Origin: Candidatus Bathyarchaeota archaeon
Lineage (GTDB): Archaea; Thermoproteota; Bathyarchaeia; 40CM-2-53-6; FEN-987
Direction: 5' to 3'
Length of the DNA: 18,794 bases
Assembly (NCBI GenBank): GCA_022865625.1
Contig: JALHTB010000040.1
Coordinates: 1-18,794 of the forward strand
Below are positions 1 to 6,557 of the stretch, in pieces (position 1 is the first letter of the stretch; each line of letters opens with the position of its first letter). The translations under genes and the position numbers were made by a program. The notes below the pieces were generated by a model. The model saw only the letters and a program-made list of their open reading frames with translations. It made no database searches and was not told the DNA's origin.

Positions 1-887
1 AGGATTGCTCTTGCATTTATGTCGACATCCCTTGACTCGCCATAGAATTTCTCTATGACATTCACTATTGAGGAGACCTTTGCTCCGGTCTTTTCCACCA
101 GCTGAACGACGGCTTTGCGTGTTCTTCCTGTGAAACCCACATCATCGAATATGATTACTCGATCGTTGGGGCCCATCACGCCTTCGGGAACGGCGAAATA
201 GTTCTCAGTTCCCTTTGTTGCTGATCGGACTTTGATGTCTCCTACGACGGCGCCTCTCCAACTCGCGGGCAGCTGCGAATGGGACCTGTCATAGACCTTC
301 ACAGCACGGACGAAATTCAGACCGGCCATACTTGCGTAGACAGCTGCTAGTGGTGGTCCTGAAGCCTCTGGCGAGATAACCTTGGTGGCATCTCTGCCCA
401 GCCTAGGCCTGAGCACATACCTGACGATGTCACCAAAGAATGGCGCATCGAAACTCTGGTTCACGAACGGAACATCCAGTCCGCCGTCGCTGAGCACACA
501 GAATTGTTGCGGGTCCCTGAGGTGGGCAAGGAGTCGTTCCTCAAGGGTCTCGATTCTCTGCTTGAATTGCGAAAGGAGCGTGACCTCATTCGAGGCCACA
601 AGCATTGAGTCCCCTATCTTCGGGAAGAAAACCTGAAGAGCGAAACCGAGGATTTCAGTTTCCCTGGGCTGTTTTACCAGTTGCTGGTAACGGTCAACCG
701 CAACAACAGAACCGGAGACCTGCGGGGATTCGCTTTGAAAACGATTGATCTTCTGTACGGTTCCCACTTCTCCGCGGATGGCGTCAGGCGCGAGTATGGC
801 ATCATCGTTCACTCTCACCTCATCGCCTTCCTTGAAGTGAACAAATCCTGATTCTCTTCCGCCAATCTCAGCTGACAACTCTCTCAA
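1..887 (-). CDS. Phosphoribosyltransferase-family protein with extra N-terminal domain (partial)
   Basis: The frame is open from 887 to the window edge, giving 295 residues with the C-terminus missing. Residues 244-256 read VIIFDDVGFTGRT, the PRPP-binding loop of type I phosphoribosyltransferases, with the acidic pair at D248/D249. Upstream, residues 169-182 (KVISPEASGPPLAA) fit the strand and loop that precede the active site in orotate-type PRTases. The first ~125 residues are not part of a normal PRTase fold: a possible small beta domain (about 14-75) and a helical stretch (about 102-123). The start is inferred as TTG at 887. A stop lies 12 codons further up, no ATG is available, and a TATA-like box sits about 26 bases before the TTG, so the mRNA may be leaderless. 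The substrate cannot be told. Orotate or purine salvage are possible, but the N-terminal extension argues against a plain pyrE. Confidence 0.75.
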   Translation of the reverse strand, partial: MRELSAEIGGRESGFVHFKEGDEVRVNDDAILAPDAIRGEVGTVQKINRFQSESPQVSGSVVAVDRYQQLVKQPRETEILGFALQVFFPKIGDSMLVASNEVTLLSQFKQRIETLEERLLAHLRDPQQFCVLSDGGLDVPFVNQSFDAPFFGDIVRYVLRPRLGRDATKVISPEASGPPLAAVYASMAGLNFVRAVKVYDRSHSQLPASWRGAVVGDIKVRSATKGTENYFAVPEGVMGPNDRVIIFDDVGFTGRTRKAVVQLVEKTGAKVSSIVNVIEKFYGESRDVDINARAI

Positions 888-906
888 CCCATTTGGTAGA
901 GTACTT

Positions 907-922
907 GCGCTTGTTTAAGAAA
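907..922 (-). promoter_or_regulatory. TATA-like box for the phosphoribosyltransferase gene
   Basis: On the minus strand this reads as an A/T-rich element (TTTCTTAAACAAG). It is centred about 26-28 bases before the proposed TTG at 887, the archaeal distance from TATA box to transcription start, so a leaderless message is likely. Inferred from position and composition only. Confidence 0.4.
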
Positions 923-927
923 CTGTT

Positions 928-946
928 GCGCTAGCAATGCTAGCGC
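928..946. repeat. Perfect 8-bp inverted repeat with 3-base centre
   Basis: GCGCTAGC, AAT, GCTAGCGC is a perfect inverted repeat. It lies just upstream of the TATA-like element of the gene at 1-887, where an archaeal activator or repressor operator could sit. It is also about 107 bases past the stop of the gene ending at 1053, so it could form a hairpin in read-through RNA. No T-run follows it on the minus strand to suggest a terminator. Confidence 0.6.
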
Positions 947-1052
947 CAATGATCCAATGGACATTGATGGTTTGACGAGGCCACCGTTCAGTGTGTAGAC
1001 TGTGCAGTCTCGATGAAAGTAGCCGGGCAACTTTGACGCCGCTGGTGCTGCC

Positions 1053-1616
1053 CTAACCAACCTTCTTTCCGCAGTTCGTGCAGAAGAGAGCGTCTGCAGT
1101 CAATGCAGCGCCGCACTGCACGCAGAAGCGTTGACCCTGCACTTGAGAAGGTTGGTAGTCAAGTATGATCTGTTCGAATCTCCATCCGTTGGCTTCAACA
1201 AGATCCTTCACGGGGCCACGGATCTTTGTGACATCGAAGTCGTACTGGTAGACCTTGCCGAAGCTGGACGGGTCTGCTGGTTTCTTGAAACCGATGGCTA
1301 CCCCCTTCTCTTTCTTGAAGAGGACCTTTCCTTTGAAAGCACTCTTCTCGAAACTCAGCTTCGGAGTGGGTAAGATCCCTGCGCTACTCTCTTGTTCTTG
1401 GATGATCTCCCTGTACTTGACAGTGCGCTCTGGTTCAACCAGCCACATCTTGGCGGCATAGCGTTTCGAGACTTTCTCTTTGGAGGCCATGCCGTAGTAC
1501 TTCGCGTCAACGATTGTGTGTTCCAGGTATAGGTCACAGTCCTCGCCGGAGCGTATCGTGAACTGCGGATTCGACGTCCCAAGATCGACAAGCTTCTGCT
1601 TCAGGGCTTCGGACAA
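1053..1616 (-). CDS. Protein of unknown function with C-terminal zinc ribbon
   Basis: 187 residues. The last ~25 form a classic zinc ribbon, C165-x2-C168-x10-C179-x2-C182 (CVQC...CTNC). The first ~155 residues are soluble, mixed alpha/beta and rich in Lys and Glu, with no motif I recognise and no membrane segment. The start is TTG at 1616; no in-frame ATG precedes the conserved part, and a TATA-like element lies about 39 bases upstream. It stands alone: 107 bases separate it from the SpoIIM-like gene upstream. Zinc ribbons of this type in archaea usually act in protein or nucleic-acid contacts rather than catalysis, so no function is assigned. It is one of six genes in this window with such ribbons. 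Confidence 0.75.
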   Translation of the reverse strand: MSEALKQKLVDLGTSNPQFTIRSGEDCDLYLEHTIVDAKYYGMASKEKVSKRYAAKMWLVEPERTVKYREIIQEQESSAGILPTPKLSFEKSAFKGKVLFKKEKGVAIGFKKPADPSSFGKVYQYDFDVTKIRGPVKDLVEANGWRFEQIILDYQPSQVQGQRFCVQCGAALTADALFCTNCGKKVG

Positions 1617-1649
1617 TGACTAGGACCGCCGCTCTCAAGAGGCAGAGAT

Positions 1650-1660
1650 CCAATTTAACT
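1650..1660 (-). promoter_or_regulatory. TATA-like box for the zinc-ribbon gene at 1053-1616
   Basis: Minus-strand AGTTAAATTG, centred about 39 bases before the TTG at 1616. This predicts a start of transcription near 1630 and a leader of about 14 bases. Confidence 0.35.
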
Positions 1661-1722
1661 CTTGCAGGCGTGCAATTCGACATTGATCTGGGCTGGCTTT
1701 CTGATCGAGGGTTCGTGGTCGT

Positions 1723-2349
1723 CTAGCCTGGGCGCATGACTAGGAATATCCCGCCCATTTCCCATATGGCGCCGAGCACGAGCAGCACTACGACGATCAC
1801 GTAGATTCTTGCGGTGTCCTTGCACGCCATCTTGAAGGCTGCCCATCTGCTCTTCACGCCGTATCTTCTGGGCAGAATCGGAGCCAGCGCGATGTTGATT
1901 CCAGCGGCGCCCGAGAAGACGTAGGCCCCCAGTTCAAGGATCAGTGTTCCAAGGCCAAGCGCAAAAGCCGCGGGTGACACGGCAAGCACTTCTGGGTAGG
2001 TTATCCCGATTACAAGCCCTCTCATGAGCGTAATCGCGGCTGTACCAAATGCTCCCAGTAGTGGCACAACTCCAGGGAGTGTCGTGGTCAGAAACGCGCC
2101 AATTGACAGATTCACTAGGACTGTGATCAGAATCGCGTTGATCAGTTGTCCTCCCTTCAGGGACTCGATTATTGATGTGAAGGGTTGCTGTGTGAGGACG
2201 GCTTCCCCCAGTGCCTGACTTGTCTCAAGAGCGAACGGCGACTTGATGCTAATCAAGTACCAACCAACGAGATATGAGCCGACATAGAGGAGAGCCACTA
2301 GGACCAGTAGCGTTCTCATTCTTCTTGCTGGCTGAACAACCTCTGACAT
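1723..2349 (-). CDS. SpoIIM/DUF95-family integral membrane protein
   Basis: From ATG 2349 the product has 208 residues, the usual size of archaeal stage II sporulation protein M-like (DUF95) proteins. There is a membrane segment right after the N-terminus (RTLLVLVALLYVGSYLVGWY), then several more. The family's signature re-entrant stretch is recognisable as LELGAYVFSGAAG, matching the usual HGxxExPAxxLAGAxG pattern with the His-Gly replaced. A final helix ends just before the C-terminus. The frame stays open to an ATG at 2445, adding 32 polar residues. I prefer 2349 because a GGGGAT-like site precedes it and an A/T-rich element lies about 45 bases upstream. The bacterial relative acts in membrane remodelling during engulfment; the role in archaea is unknown. 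Confidence 0.75.
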   Translation of the reverse strand: MSEVVQPARRMRTLLVLVALLYVGSYLVGWYLISIKSPFALETSQALGEAVLTQQPFTSIIESLKGGQLINAILITVLVNLSIGAFLTTTLPGVVPLLGAFGTAAITLMRGLVIGITYPEVLAVSPAAFALGLGTLILELGAYVFSGAAGINIALAPILPRRYGVKSRWAAFKMACKDTARIYVIVVVLLVLGAIWEMGGIFLVMRPG

Positions 2350-2440
2350 AATCCCCAAAGGGTGCACCTCTTCGGTTCCGAGTCTGGCGGTTGTATTTGA
2401 GGAATCCGCTTTTTTGAGCAGACCAATCTTTCCGCTCTCT

Positions 2441-2452
2441 TTCATATAGTAG
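2441..2452 (+). promoter_or_regulatory. TATA-like box for nadE
   Basis: TTCATATAGTAG lies about 45 bases before the nadE ATG. This predicts transcription from near 2471 with a leader of about 20 bases. It overlaps the upstream alternative ATG of the divergent SpoIIM-like gene, which supports the shorter start for that gene. Confidence 0.35.
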
Positions 2453-2490
2453 GTTTCGGCACTACGGTTGTTGGCTGCTGGTTCGGTTCC

Positions 2491-4176
2491 ATGACGGGCC
2501 TTCGAGTCGGGATGGCACAGGTCAACGCAACCGTCGGTGACCTCGACGGGAACGCGGAGCTTGTCAAATCCTACATGAAGAAGGCGGAAGATCTCAAAGT
2601 CGATCTACTTCTCTTTCCTGAGATGGTAGTCACAGGATATCCACCGCTAGATCTGCTCCCTCCAAGGGAACTCCGAACCGAAGACGGTGAGCTACCCCAC
2701 GGGCCACTGAGGTTCATCGAGAGAAACAGATTGCTTACGGAACAGCTTGCAGCACAAACGTCCAACATGACTGCCGTTCTAGGGTTCGTCGATCATGACC
2801 GCTCGAACATATACAACGCAGCGGCGATCTGCCATGGCGGCAGGATCATTCAAGTCGTTCACAAGACGCTTCTGCCAACCTATGATGTCTTCGATGAACT
2901 CAGATACTTCCAACCCGCAGCTCAGAACGAGCCGATCTCAATCACAATTGCCGGAAGAAGACTTACGCTCGGAGTCTCGATCTGCGAAGACCTGTGGGAT
3001 AAGGAACTCGAGTATCAACGCCACGTGGTAGATGAACTTGCAAGAAAAGGCGCCGAAGTCATCGCGAACCTCAACGCTTCGCCGTTCTACGCAGGCAAGC
3101 GACTTGTGAGAGAGAAGCTACTACGATCCAAGGCCTTGGCACTGAGACGGCCGTTCTTCTACGTGAACATGGTAGGCGGGCAAGACGAGCTGGTCTTTGA
3201 CGGACAAAGCCTCGCTGTCAACAATAGAGGAGAACTCATCGGAATCGGAAAGCCATTCGAAGAGGATCTTGTGATGGTCGATCTCGATCTCGAAACGGGC
3301 ACAGCACCCACGATAGTCATGCCACCCGAAGACAAGGACGAATCCATATTCATGGCGCTGGTCTTGGGCGTGCGCGACTACTTCAGGAAGGCAGGGTTCA
3401 AGAAAGCTGTGATTGGGTTCAGCGGCGGAATCGACTCCGCACTCACAGCCGCAATAGCGGTAGAAGCACTAGGACGGGAGAACGTCGTCGGCGTTTACAT
3501 GCCGTCCCGATATTCAAGCGACCACAGCAAACGCGACGCCGAGCTCCTCTCAAGAAACCTTGGAACCTCATTCCTGACGATCCCGATCGATGAGATCTTC
3601 CACGCCTACGAGAAGACACTGGAGAAGTCATTCAAAGGATACCGTGCTGACGTGACCGAAGAGAACATACAAGCCAGAATCCGCGGGAACATGCTGATGG
3701 CGCTCTCAAACAAGTTCGGATACCTTGTCTTGACGACTGGAAACAAGACCGAGCTGGCACTGGGTTATTGCACCCTCTACGGAGACATGAGCGGTGGCCT
3801 CGCCGTAATCGGTGATGTGAGCAAGTCAGAAGTCTACTCACTGGCCGAATACTACAATCGTCACCAGGGATTCGAAGCGATACCGAGAAGCAGCATCGTG
3901 AAGATCCCGTCTGCGGAACTGAAACCGGATCAATACGACCCATTCGACTATGCTGTAGTCTCACCCTTAGTCGATGAGATAGTCGAGAACCGACGATCCC
4001 TAAAAGAACTCGCCGACATGGGGTACGATCACAAACTCGCAGCAGATATCCTGAATCGCATAAGGTCAGCTGAGTACAAGCGCTGGCAGGCTGCACCTGC
4101 AATAAAGATCACGCGAAAGGCATTCGGAATTGGCTGGCGGATGCCCATCGTCAACCGTTCCAGAGAGGAAACCTAG
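2491..4176 (+). CDS. nadE: Glutamine-dependent NAD+ synthetase
   Basis: 561 residues, two domains. Residues 1 to ~270 are a nitrilase-type glutaminase with the catalytic triad in place: E44 (FPEMVVTGYPP), K125 (HKTLLPTYDVFDE) and C165 (GVSICEDLW). Residues ~280 to 561 are the N-type ATP pyrophosphatase domain with the PP-loop SGGIDS at 311-316 and a second conserved stretch TGNKTELALGY. The enzyme turns nicotinic acid adenine dinucleotide, ATP and glutamine into NAD+, AMP, PPi and glutamate in the cytoplasm; ammonia passes from the glutaminase to the synthetase domain. Many archaea have only the short ammonia-dependent form, so this fused form is worth noting. The gene stands alone, divergent from the SpoIIM-like gene and convergent with the YkgJ-like gene. 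Start ATG; no strong ribosome site. Confidence 0.95.
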   Translation: MTGLRVGMAQVNATVGDLDGNAELVKSYMKKAEDLKVDLLLFPEMVVTGYPPLDLLPPRELRTEDGELPHGPLRFIERNRLLTEQLAAQTSNMTAVLGFVDHDRSNIYNAAAICHGGRIIQVVHKTLLPTYDVFDELRYFQPAAQNEPISITIAGRRLTLGVSICEDLWDKELEYQRHVVDELARKGAEVIANLNASPFYAGKRLVREKLLRSKALALRRPFFYVNMVGGQDELVFDGQSLAVNNRGELIGIGKPFEEDLVMVDLDLETGTAPTIVMPPEDKDESIFMALVLGVRDYFRKAGFKKAVIGFSGGIDSALTAAIAVEALGRENVVGVYMPSRYSSDHSKRDAELLSRNLGTSFLTIPIDEIFHAYEKTLEKSFKGYRADVTEENIQARIRGNMLMALSNKFGYLVLTTGNKTELALGYCTLYGDMSGGLAVIGDVSKSEVYSLAEYYNRHQGFEAIPRSSIVKIPSAELKPDQYDPFDYAVVSPLVDEIVENRRSLKELADMGYDHKLAADILNRIRSAEYKRWQAAPAIKITRKAFGIGWRMPIVNRSREET

Positions 4177-4202
4177 CTCAAGAGCCGGCTCCTCTCAGAA
4201 GC

Positions 4203-4511
4203 CTAGGCATCAGTGTTTTCCTCGTGCTCGCACGGGCCGTCGTCCGGGTAGAGCCTGCAGTAGAAGGGCTTCGTATCATGAATCATGCATGAGTGCAGTC
4301 CAGATTGCCCGTCCTTGCTCAGGAAAGGGCAGCTGCTCGTAACGAAGACTCCGCGTTCATTGTGCGGGTCAGAAGAATCGACCGACATATGCCTCAGGAT
4401 GTCGGTTCGTCCTTGCATTCTCCAGCGAGCTATGTCCTCGTGGGTTGCATCAAAGGAACCCCAATGAATGATGCAACAGTCTCCAGACCGCTTGCACGTA
4501 TACTCCTGCAA
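4203..4511 (-). CDS. YkgJ-type cysteine-cluster protein
   Basis: 102 residues with the cysteine pattern of the YkgJ/Fe-S-Zn cluster family (CxxCC-like): C6, C12-C13 near the start (CKRSGDCC), C61 (CPFL), C75 (CMIH), C85 (CRLYP) and C94. The family pattern ...GxCC...CPFL...CxIHxxKPxxCRxYP is nearly complete. Members are thought to bind a metal or iron-sulfur centre; the reaction is not established. The start is TTG at 4511, preceded by GGTTGATCAC as a possible ribosome site. The frame stays open upstream to a stop near 4605 and codes for a second cysteine-rich stretch (CPVCLACLCPHKTLVDHF) with no usable start codon, so the real gene may be longer and interrupted (see the entry at 4550-4750). 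It is convergent with nadE, 26 bases away. Confidence 0.75.
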   Translation of the reverse strand: MQEYTCKRSGDCCIIHWGSFDATHEDIARWRMQGRTDILRHMSVDSSDPHNERGVFVTSSCPFLSKDGQSGLHSCMIHDTKPFYCRLYPDDGPCEHEENTDA

Positions 4512-4549
4512 GAAGTGATCAACCAGAGTCTTGTGCGGGCACAGACAGG

Positions 4550-4750
4550 CTAAGCAGACTGGGCATCGGTACGTGGTGCTTCGCTGGGAGCTACCGTCTC
4601 AGAGGCGGCGAGGGTTGTGGGTTCTTGCCCGCCACATTTGGTAATGTGGTCTCGATACTGATCCAGTCTGACATGCGAATGACAACGTGGACATTCCAGA
4701 GCCTTGACTTCGGTTCTGCTTTGTCCTCTTTTTGCAAACCTGCGCCGCGT
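4550..4750 (-). pseudogene. Zinc-finger-coding remnant or frameshifted N-terminus of the YkgJ-like gene
   Basis: An open frame of 66 codons runs from just after a TAG at 4751-4753 to a TAG at 4550-4552, with no ATG, GTG or TTG start. It encodes a basic head (RRRFAKRGQSR), a zinc-finger-like unit CPRCHSHVRLDQYRDHITKC (C-x2-C-x11-H-x3-C) and an Ala/Pro/Thr/Glu linker. Where this frame ends, the YkgJ frame carries a second finger-like unit (CPVC...DHF...C) that also lacks a start. A GTG codon lies in frame two codons before the upstream TAG. Together these suggest one gene of two fingers plus a YkgJ domain, broken by a nonsense codon and a one-base shift, or by sequencing errors. The rest of 4512-4901 holds nothing else I can name. 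Confidence 0.35.
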
Positions 4751-4901
4751 CTATTTCACTCTCAGAGGGCCTTGCTGAGCATGGTCGGTATTGAAGCTAC
4801 CTGAAAACGCACGATTTGATGGGACCGGCAGGCAACAATCCAAGATGCGTTCTTATGCCGAACTCCCGACAGACAGCTTTCAAGCCAAGCCGGTTCTGTC
4901 C

Positions 4902-5210
4902 TTAGCTTGATCGAGGAATCGCTCCACCGCACGCCACGCAGAATCCTGAATCTACAGGATTCCTCCTGCCGCACTTGGGGCAGAATGGACCTCCCTGGTT
5001 GGGGAGGTCATCTCTCACTTCTCTGAGCGCTTTGTCGATTTCCTCTCCAGCAGTCCTTAGGCCTCTCTCAAGTTCCCTCCCAGCGGTCTTCAACGCATCT
5101 GTGATCGAATCACCCAGATCCGCTGCTGTTCTCGATGTTGCAGTTCCACACTTCGAGCAGAAGCTTGTGGCATCTTCGAGTTTTGTTCCACACTTCGCAC
5201 AGAATGGCAT
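4902..5210 (-). CDS. Small protein with N- and C-terminal zinc ribbons around a helix
   Basis: 102 residues. The N-terminal ribbon is C4/C7/C18/C21 (FCAKCG...FCSKCG) and the C-terminal one C77/C80/C91/C94 (FCPKCG...FCVACG). Between them, residues ~31-68 form a charged, probably amphipathic helix (DSITDALKTAGRELERGLR...). The start is the ATG at 5210, preceded by GGGTGATTCA, a good archaeal ribosome site; the longer frame to 5273 overlaps the gene upstream and is unlikely. It is the last gene of a three-gene operon, 16 bases after the stop of the membrane protein gene. A role as a soluble adaptor that sits on that membrane protein is an inference. No catalytic motif is present. Confidence 0.8.
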   Translation of the reverse strand: MPFCAKCGTKLEDATSFCSKCGTATSRTAADLGDSITDALKTAGRELERGLRTAGEEIDKALREVRDDLPNQGGPFCPKCGRRNPVDSGFCVACGGAIPRSS

Positions 5211-5226
5211 TGAATCACCCGTGTCA

Positions 5227-5715
5227 TCATGGCGTGTGTCGGGGATGCAGTCCCACAACCAGTGCCCGGGCAAGTATGGAGATGCCTACCAGAATGACTA
5301 GGCCAGCAATGAAGGAAGACCACGCCAGTGTTTCTTGGATAAGCAGACTGAGGAGGTAGCCAGCTCCAAGCCAGGATATGATGCCGGAGAATGTCTGTGC
5401 TTTTCCGTGAATAGACGAGCCTTTCGCAAACCTGAGGCCGAGTATTCCGAGCTGCACCACGCCAAAAGCGTAGCAGAAATGCTCCGCCGCAGTATACAGC
5501 ACCGGATGAGCGTGCACAGGCTCAAACCACCAGAAGTTCTCGAAGACTTTGACAAGCTGAAAGTCAAGTACGAAGGACTTGATTTCTTGACCAATATTGG
5601 GAGTCGTTAGATAGATCACTGCCAAGATTATCAGAAAGGCGCCGAACGAGATCCACCCAGTATCGTCTCCTCGGTATGTCTCCCAAGATCGCCGAGCGTG
5701 GGTTTCAGAACTCAT
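5227..5715 (-). CDS. Four-helix integral membrane protein of unknown function
   Basis: 162 residues with four probable membrane spans: about 22-38 (ISFGAFLIILAVIYL), 76-96, 107-127 (FSGIISWLGAGYLLSLLI) and 132-155. A loop between the first two carries WWFEPVHAHPVLYTAAEHF, rich in His and aromatic residues and the most distinctive part. I do not recognise the family. The start is ATG 5715, one base after the TGA of the upstream DUF4342 gene and behind GGAGAGAG, so the two are translationally coupled. The second gene of a three-gene operon whose other members carry zinc ribbons. Confidence 0.8.
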   Translation of the reverse strand: MSSETHARRSWETYRGDDTGWISFGAFLIILAVIYLTTPNIGQEIKSFVLDFQLVKVFENFWWFEPVHAHPVLYTAAEHFCYAFGVVQLGILGLRFAKGSSIHGKAQTFSGIISWLGAGYLLSLLIQETLAWSSFIAGLVILVGISILARALVVGLHPRHTP

Positions 5716-5716
5716 G

Positions 5717-6034
5717 TCACTCTCTCCTCTCAACCGATATTGTGCATTCCGTCACCAAAGCGGCGATGGCGCCCAAGGCAGCGAGCCACGGTGCCAGTAT
5801 GACACCGATTAGACCCGCAGTAACTGGTACCTCAAGTAGCACCTTGGCCTGTTCGTCCCTGACAATGATTCTAGTTACGTTCCCCTCGTGGAGGAGATCC
5901 TTGACCTTCTTGACCAGATCGTCGGAGCTCACAGAGTACTCTTCAGTGACCACTCCTCGAACACGCGACCCGCACTTGAAGCAGTACTGGGCACCTATGG
6001 GCAGATCGATTCCGCACCTGTCGCAACGCACCAT
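5717..6034 (-). CDS. Zinc ribbon plus DUF4342 protein
   Basis: 105 residues. An N-terminal zinc ribbon (C4/C7/C18/C21) is followed by a DUF4342-type domain: SSDDLVKKVKDLLHEGNV, then a strand-rich stretch TRIIVRDEQAKVLLEVPVTAG, then a hydrophobic hairpin GLIGVILAPWLAALGAIAALV ending TECTISVER. That order (helix, beta hairpin, short membrane-like hairpin, acidic tail) is typical of DUF4342 proteins, whose job is unknown. Start ATG 6034 with GAGGG seven bases before it; a GTG one codon earlier is possible. It is the first gene of the operon 6034-4902, and is divergent from another zinc-ribbon gene at 6220 with 185 bases between the two starts. Confidence 0.8.
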   Translation of the reverse strand: MVRCDRCGIDLPIGAQYCFKCGSRVRGVVTEEYSVSSDDLVKKVKDLLHEGNVTRIIVRDEQAKVLLEVPVTAGLIGVILAPWLAALGAIAALVTECTISVERRE

Positions 6035-6168
6035 CACGTTTCCCTCTGTTCACTCTTCCAATCACAGGCATTTGAACCATTCATTAGCATTTGCCTCGTA
6101 CAGAGCAACACTCGTCAGGCTCAATGATCGGCTGGAAATGGGAAAGCTTCTTGCTCGACCGGGAGGAA

Positions 6169-6180
6169 GACGTTATATTC
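6169..6180 (+). promoter_or_regulatory. TATA box for the zinc-ribbon/membrane gene at 6220
   Basis: CGTTATATTCC is the clearest TATA-like element in the window. It predicts transcription from near 6200, which places any start codon before that (for example 6091) outside the message and favours the TTG at 6220 or the GTG at 6214. Confidence 0.45.
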
Positions 6181-6219
6181 CATAGTGTCACCGGTCTTGG
6201 CAAGGAAAGTGGTGTGATC

Positions 6220-6513
6220 TTGGTCTACTGTGTCAAGTGTGGTGCAAAGAATCCTGACGACGCAGCGATATGTGCGCAATGCGGAAAACCAGTCATGGGA
6301 GTTGAGAGAGGAAGGACCCGGCGAGAGGATGAGATGTGTTTCGGGTTACCCCGTCATTGGGGCGGCATACTCGTGGGACTCTTCATCATCATATTGGGCA
6401 TGGCGATGCTCTTCCGGACATACCTGAGGATAGAGGACTTCTGGCCGCTCATCCTCATCTTCGTGGGCTTAGCCGTTCTGCTGGGCGGCCTCTATCGATA
6501 CACACGTCGGTAG
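6220..6513 (+). CDS. Zinc ribbon plus two-helix membrane protein (LiaI/LiaF-TM-like)
   Basis: 97 residues from TTG 6220. The N-terminus is a standard archaeal zinc ribbon, MVYCVKCGAKNPDDA (C4/C7/C18/C21). A basic linker (ERGRTRRED) leads to two membrane helices, about 48-66 (GILVGLFIIILGMAMLF) and 74-92 (FWPLILIFVGLAVLLGG), joined by a short loop. This pair resembles the DUF5668/LiaI-LiaF-type transmembrane region. The frame stays open to 6091, but the TATA box at 6169-6180 and the conserved MxYC start both argue for 6220. GGTGTGATC just before the TTG can serve as the ribosome site. In bacteria, LiaF-like proteins sense or report envelope stress; the same role here is only a guess. Confidence 0.75.
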   Translation: MVYCVKCGAKNPDDAAICAQCGKPVMGVERGRTRREDEMCFGLPRHWGGILVGLFIIILGMAMLFRTYLRIEDFWPLILIFVGLAVLLGGLYRYTRR

Positions 6514-6557
6514 CTCGCCTTCAAACCGAGCGGAGATGCAGCCGTTCGCCTCGACAG

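Noticed and set aside
1168..1180. GTTCGAATC-like stretch similar to the T-arm of a tRNA.
   Set aside because: It lies inside the coding frame of the zinc-ribbon gene at 1053-1616, with no acceptor stem or anticodon arm around it.
3632..4102. Minus-strand frame of 156 codons within nadE.
   Set aside because: Arg/Ser/Cys-rich product with no domain, fully inside a strongly supported gene: a frame shadow.
4180..4195. GAGCCGGCTC palindrome between nadE and the YkgJ-like gene as a shared terminator.
   Set aside because: The central palindrome has no loop, the stem is short and no T-run follows on either strand.
4751..4753. TAG before the finger-coding frame as a pyrrolysine codon.
   Set aside because: Many genes in the window end in TAG, including nadE and the YkgJ-like gene, so read-through is unlikely; a nonsense change or sequence error fits better.
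5676..6185. Plus-strand frame of 169 codons over the DUF4342 gene.
   Set aside because: Ser/Thr/Arg-rich shadow of a gene with a clear zinc ribbon and DUF4342 pattern and coupled neighbours.
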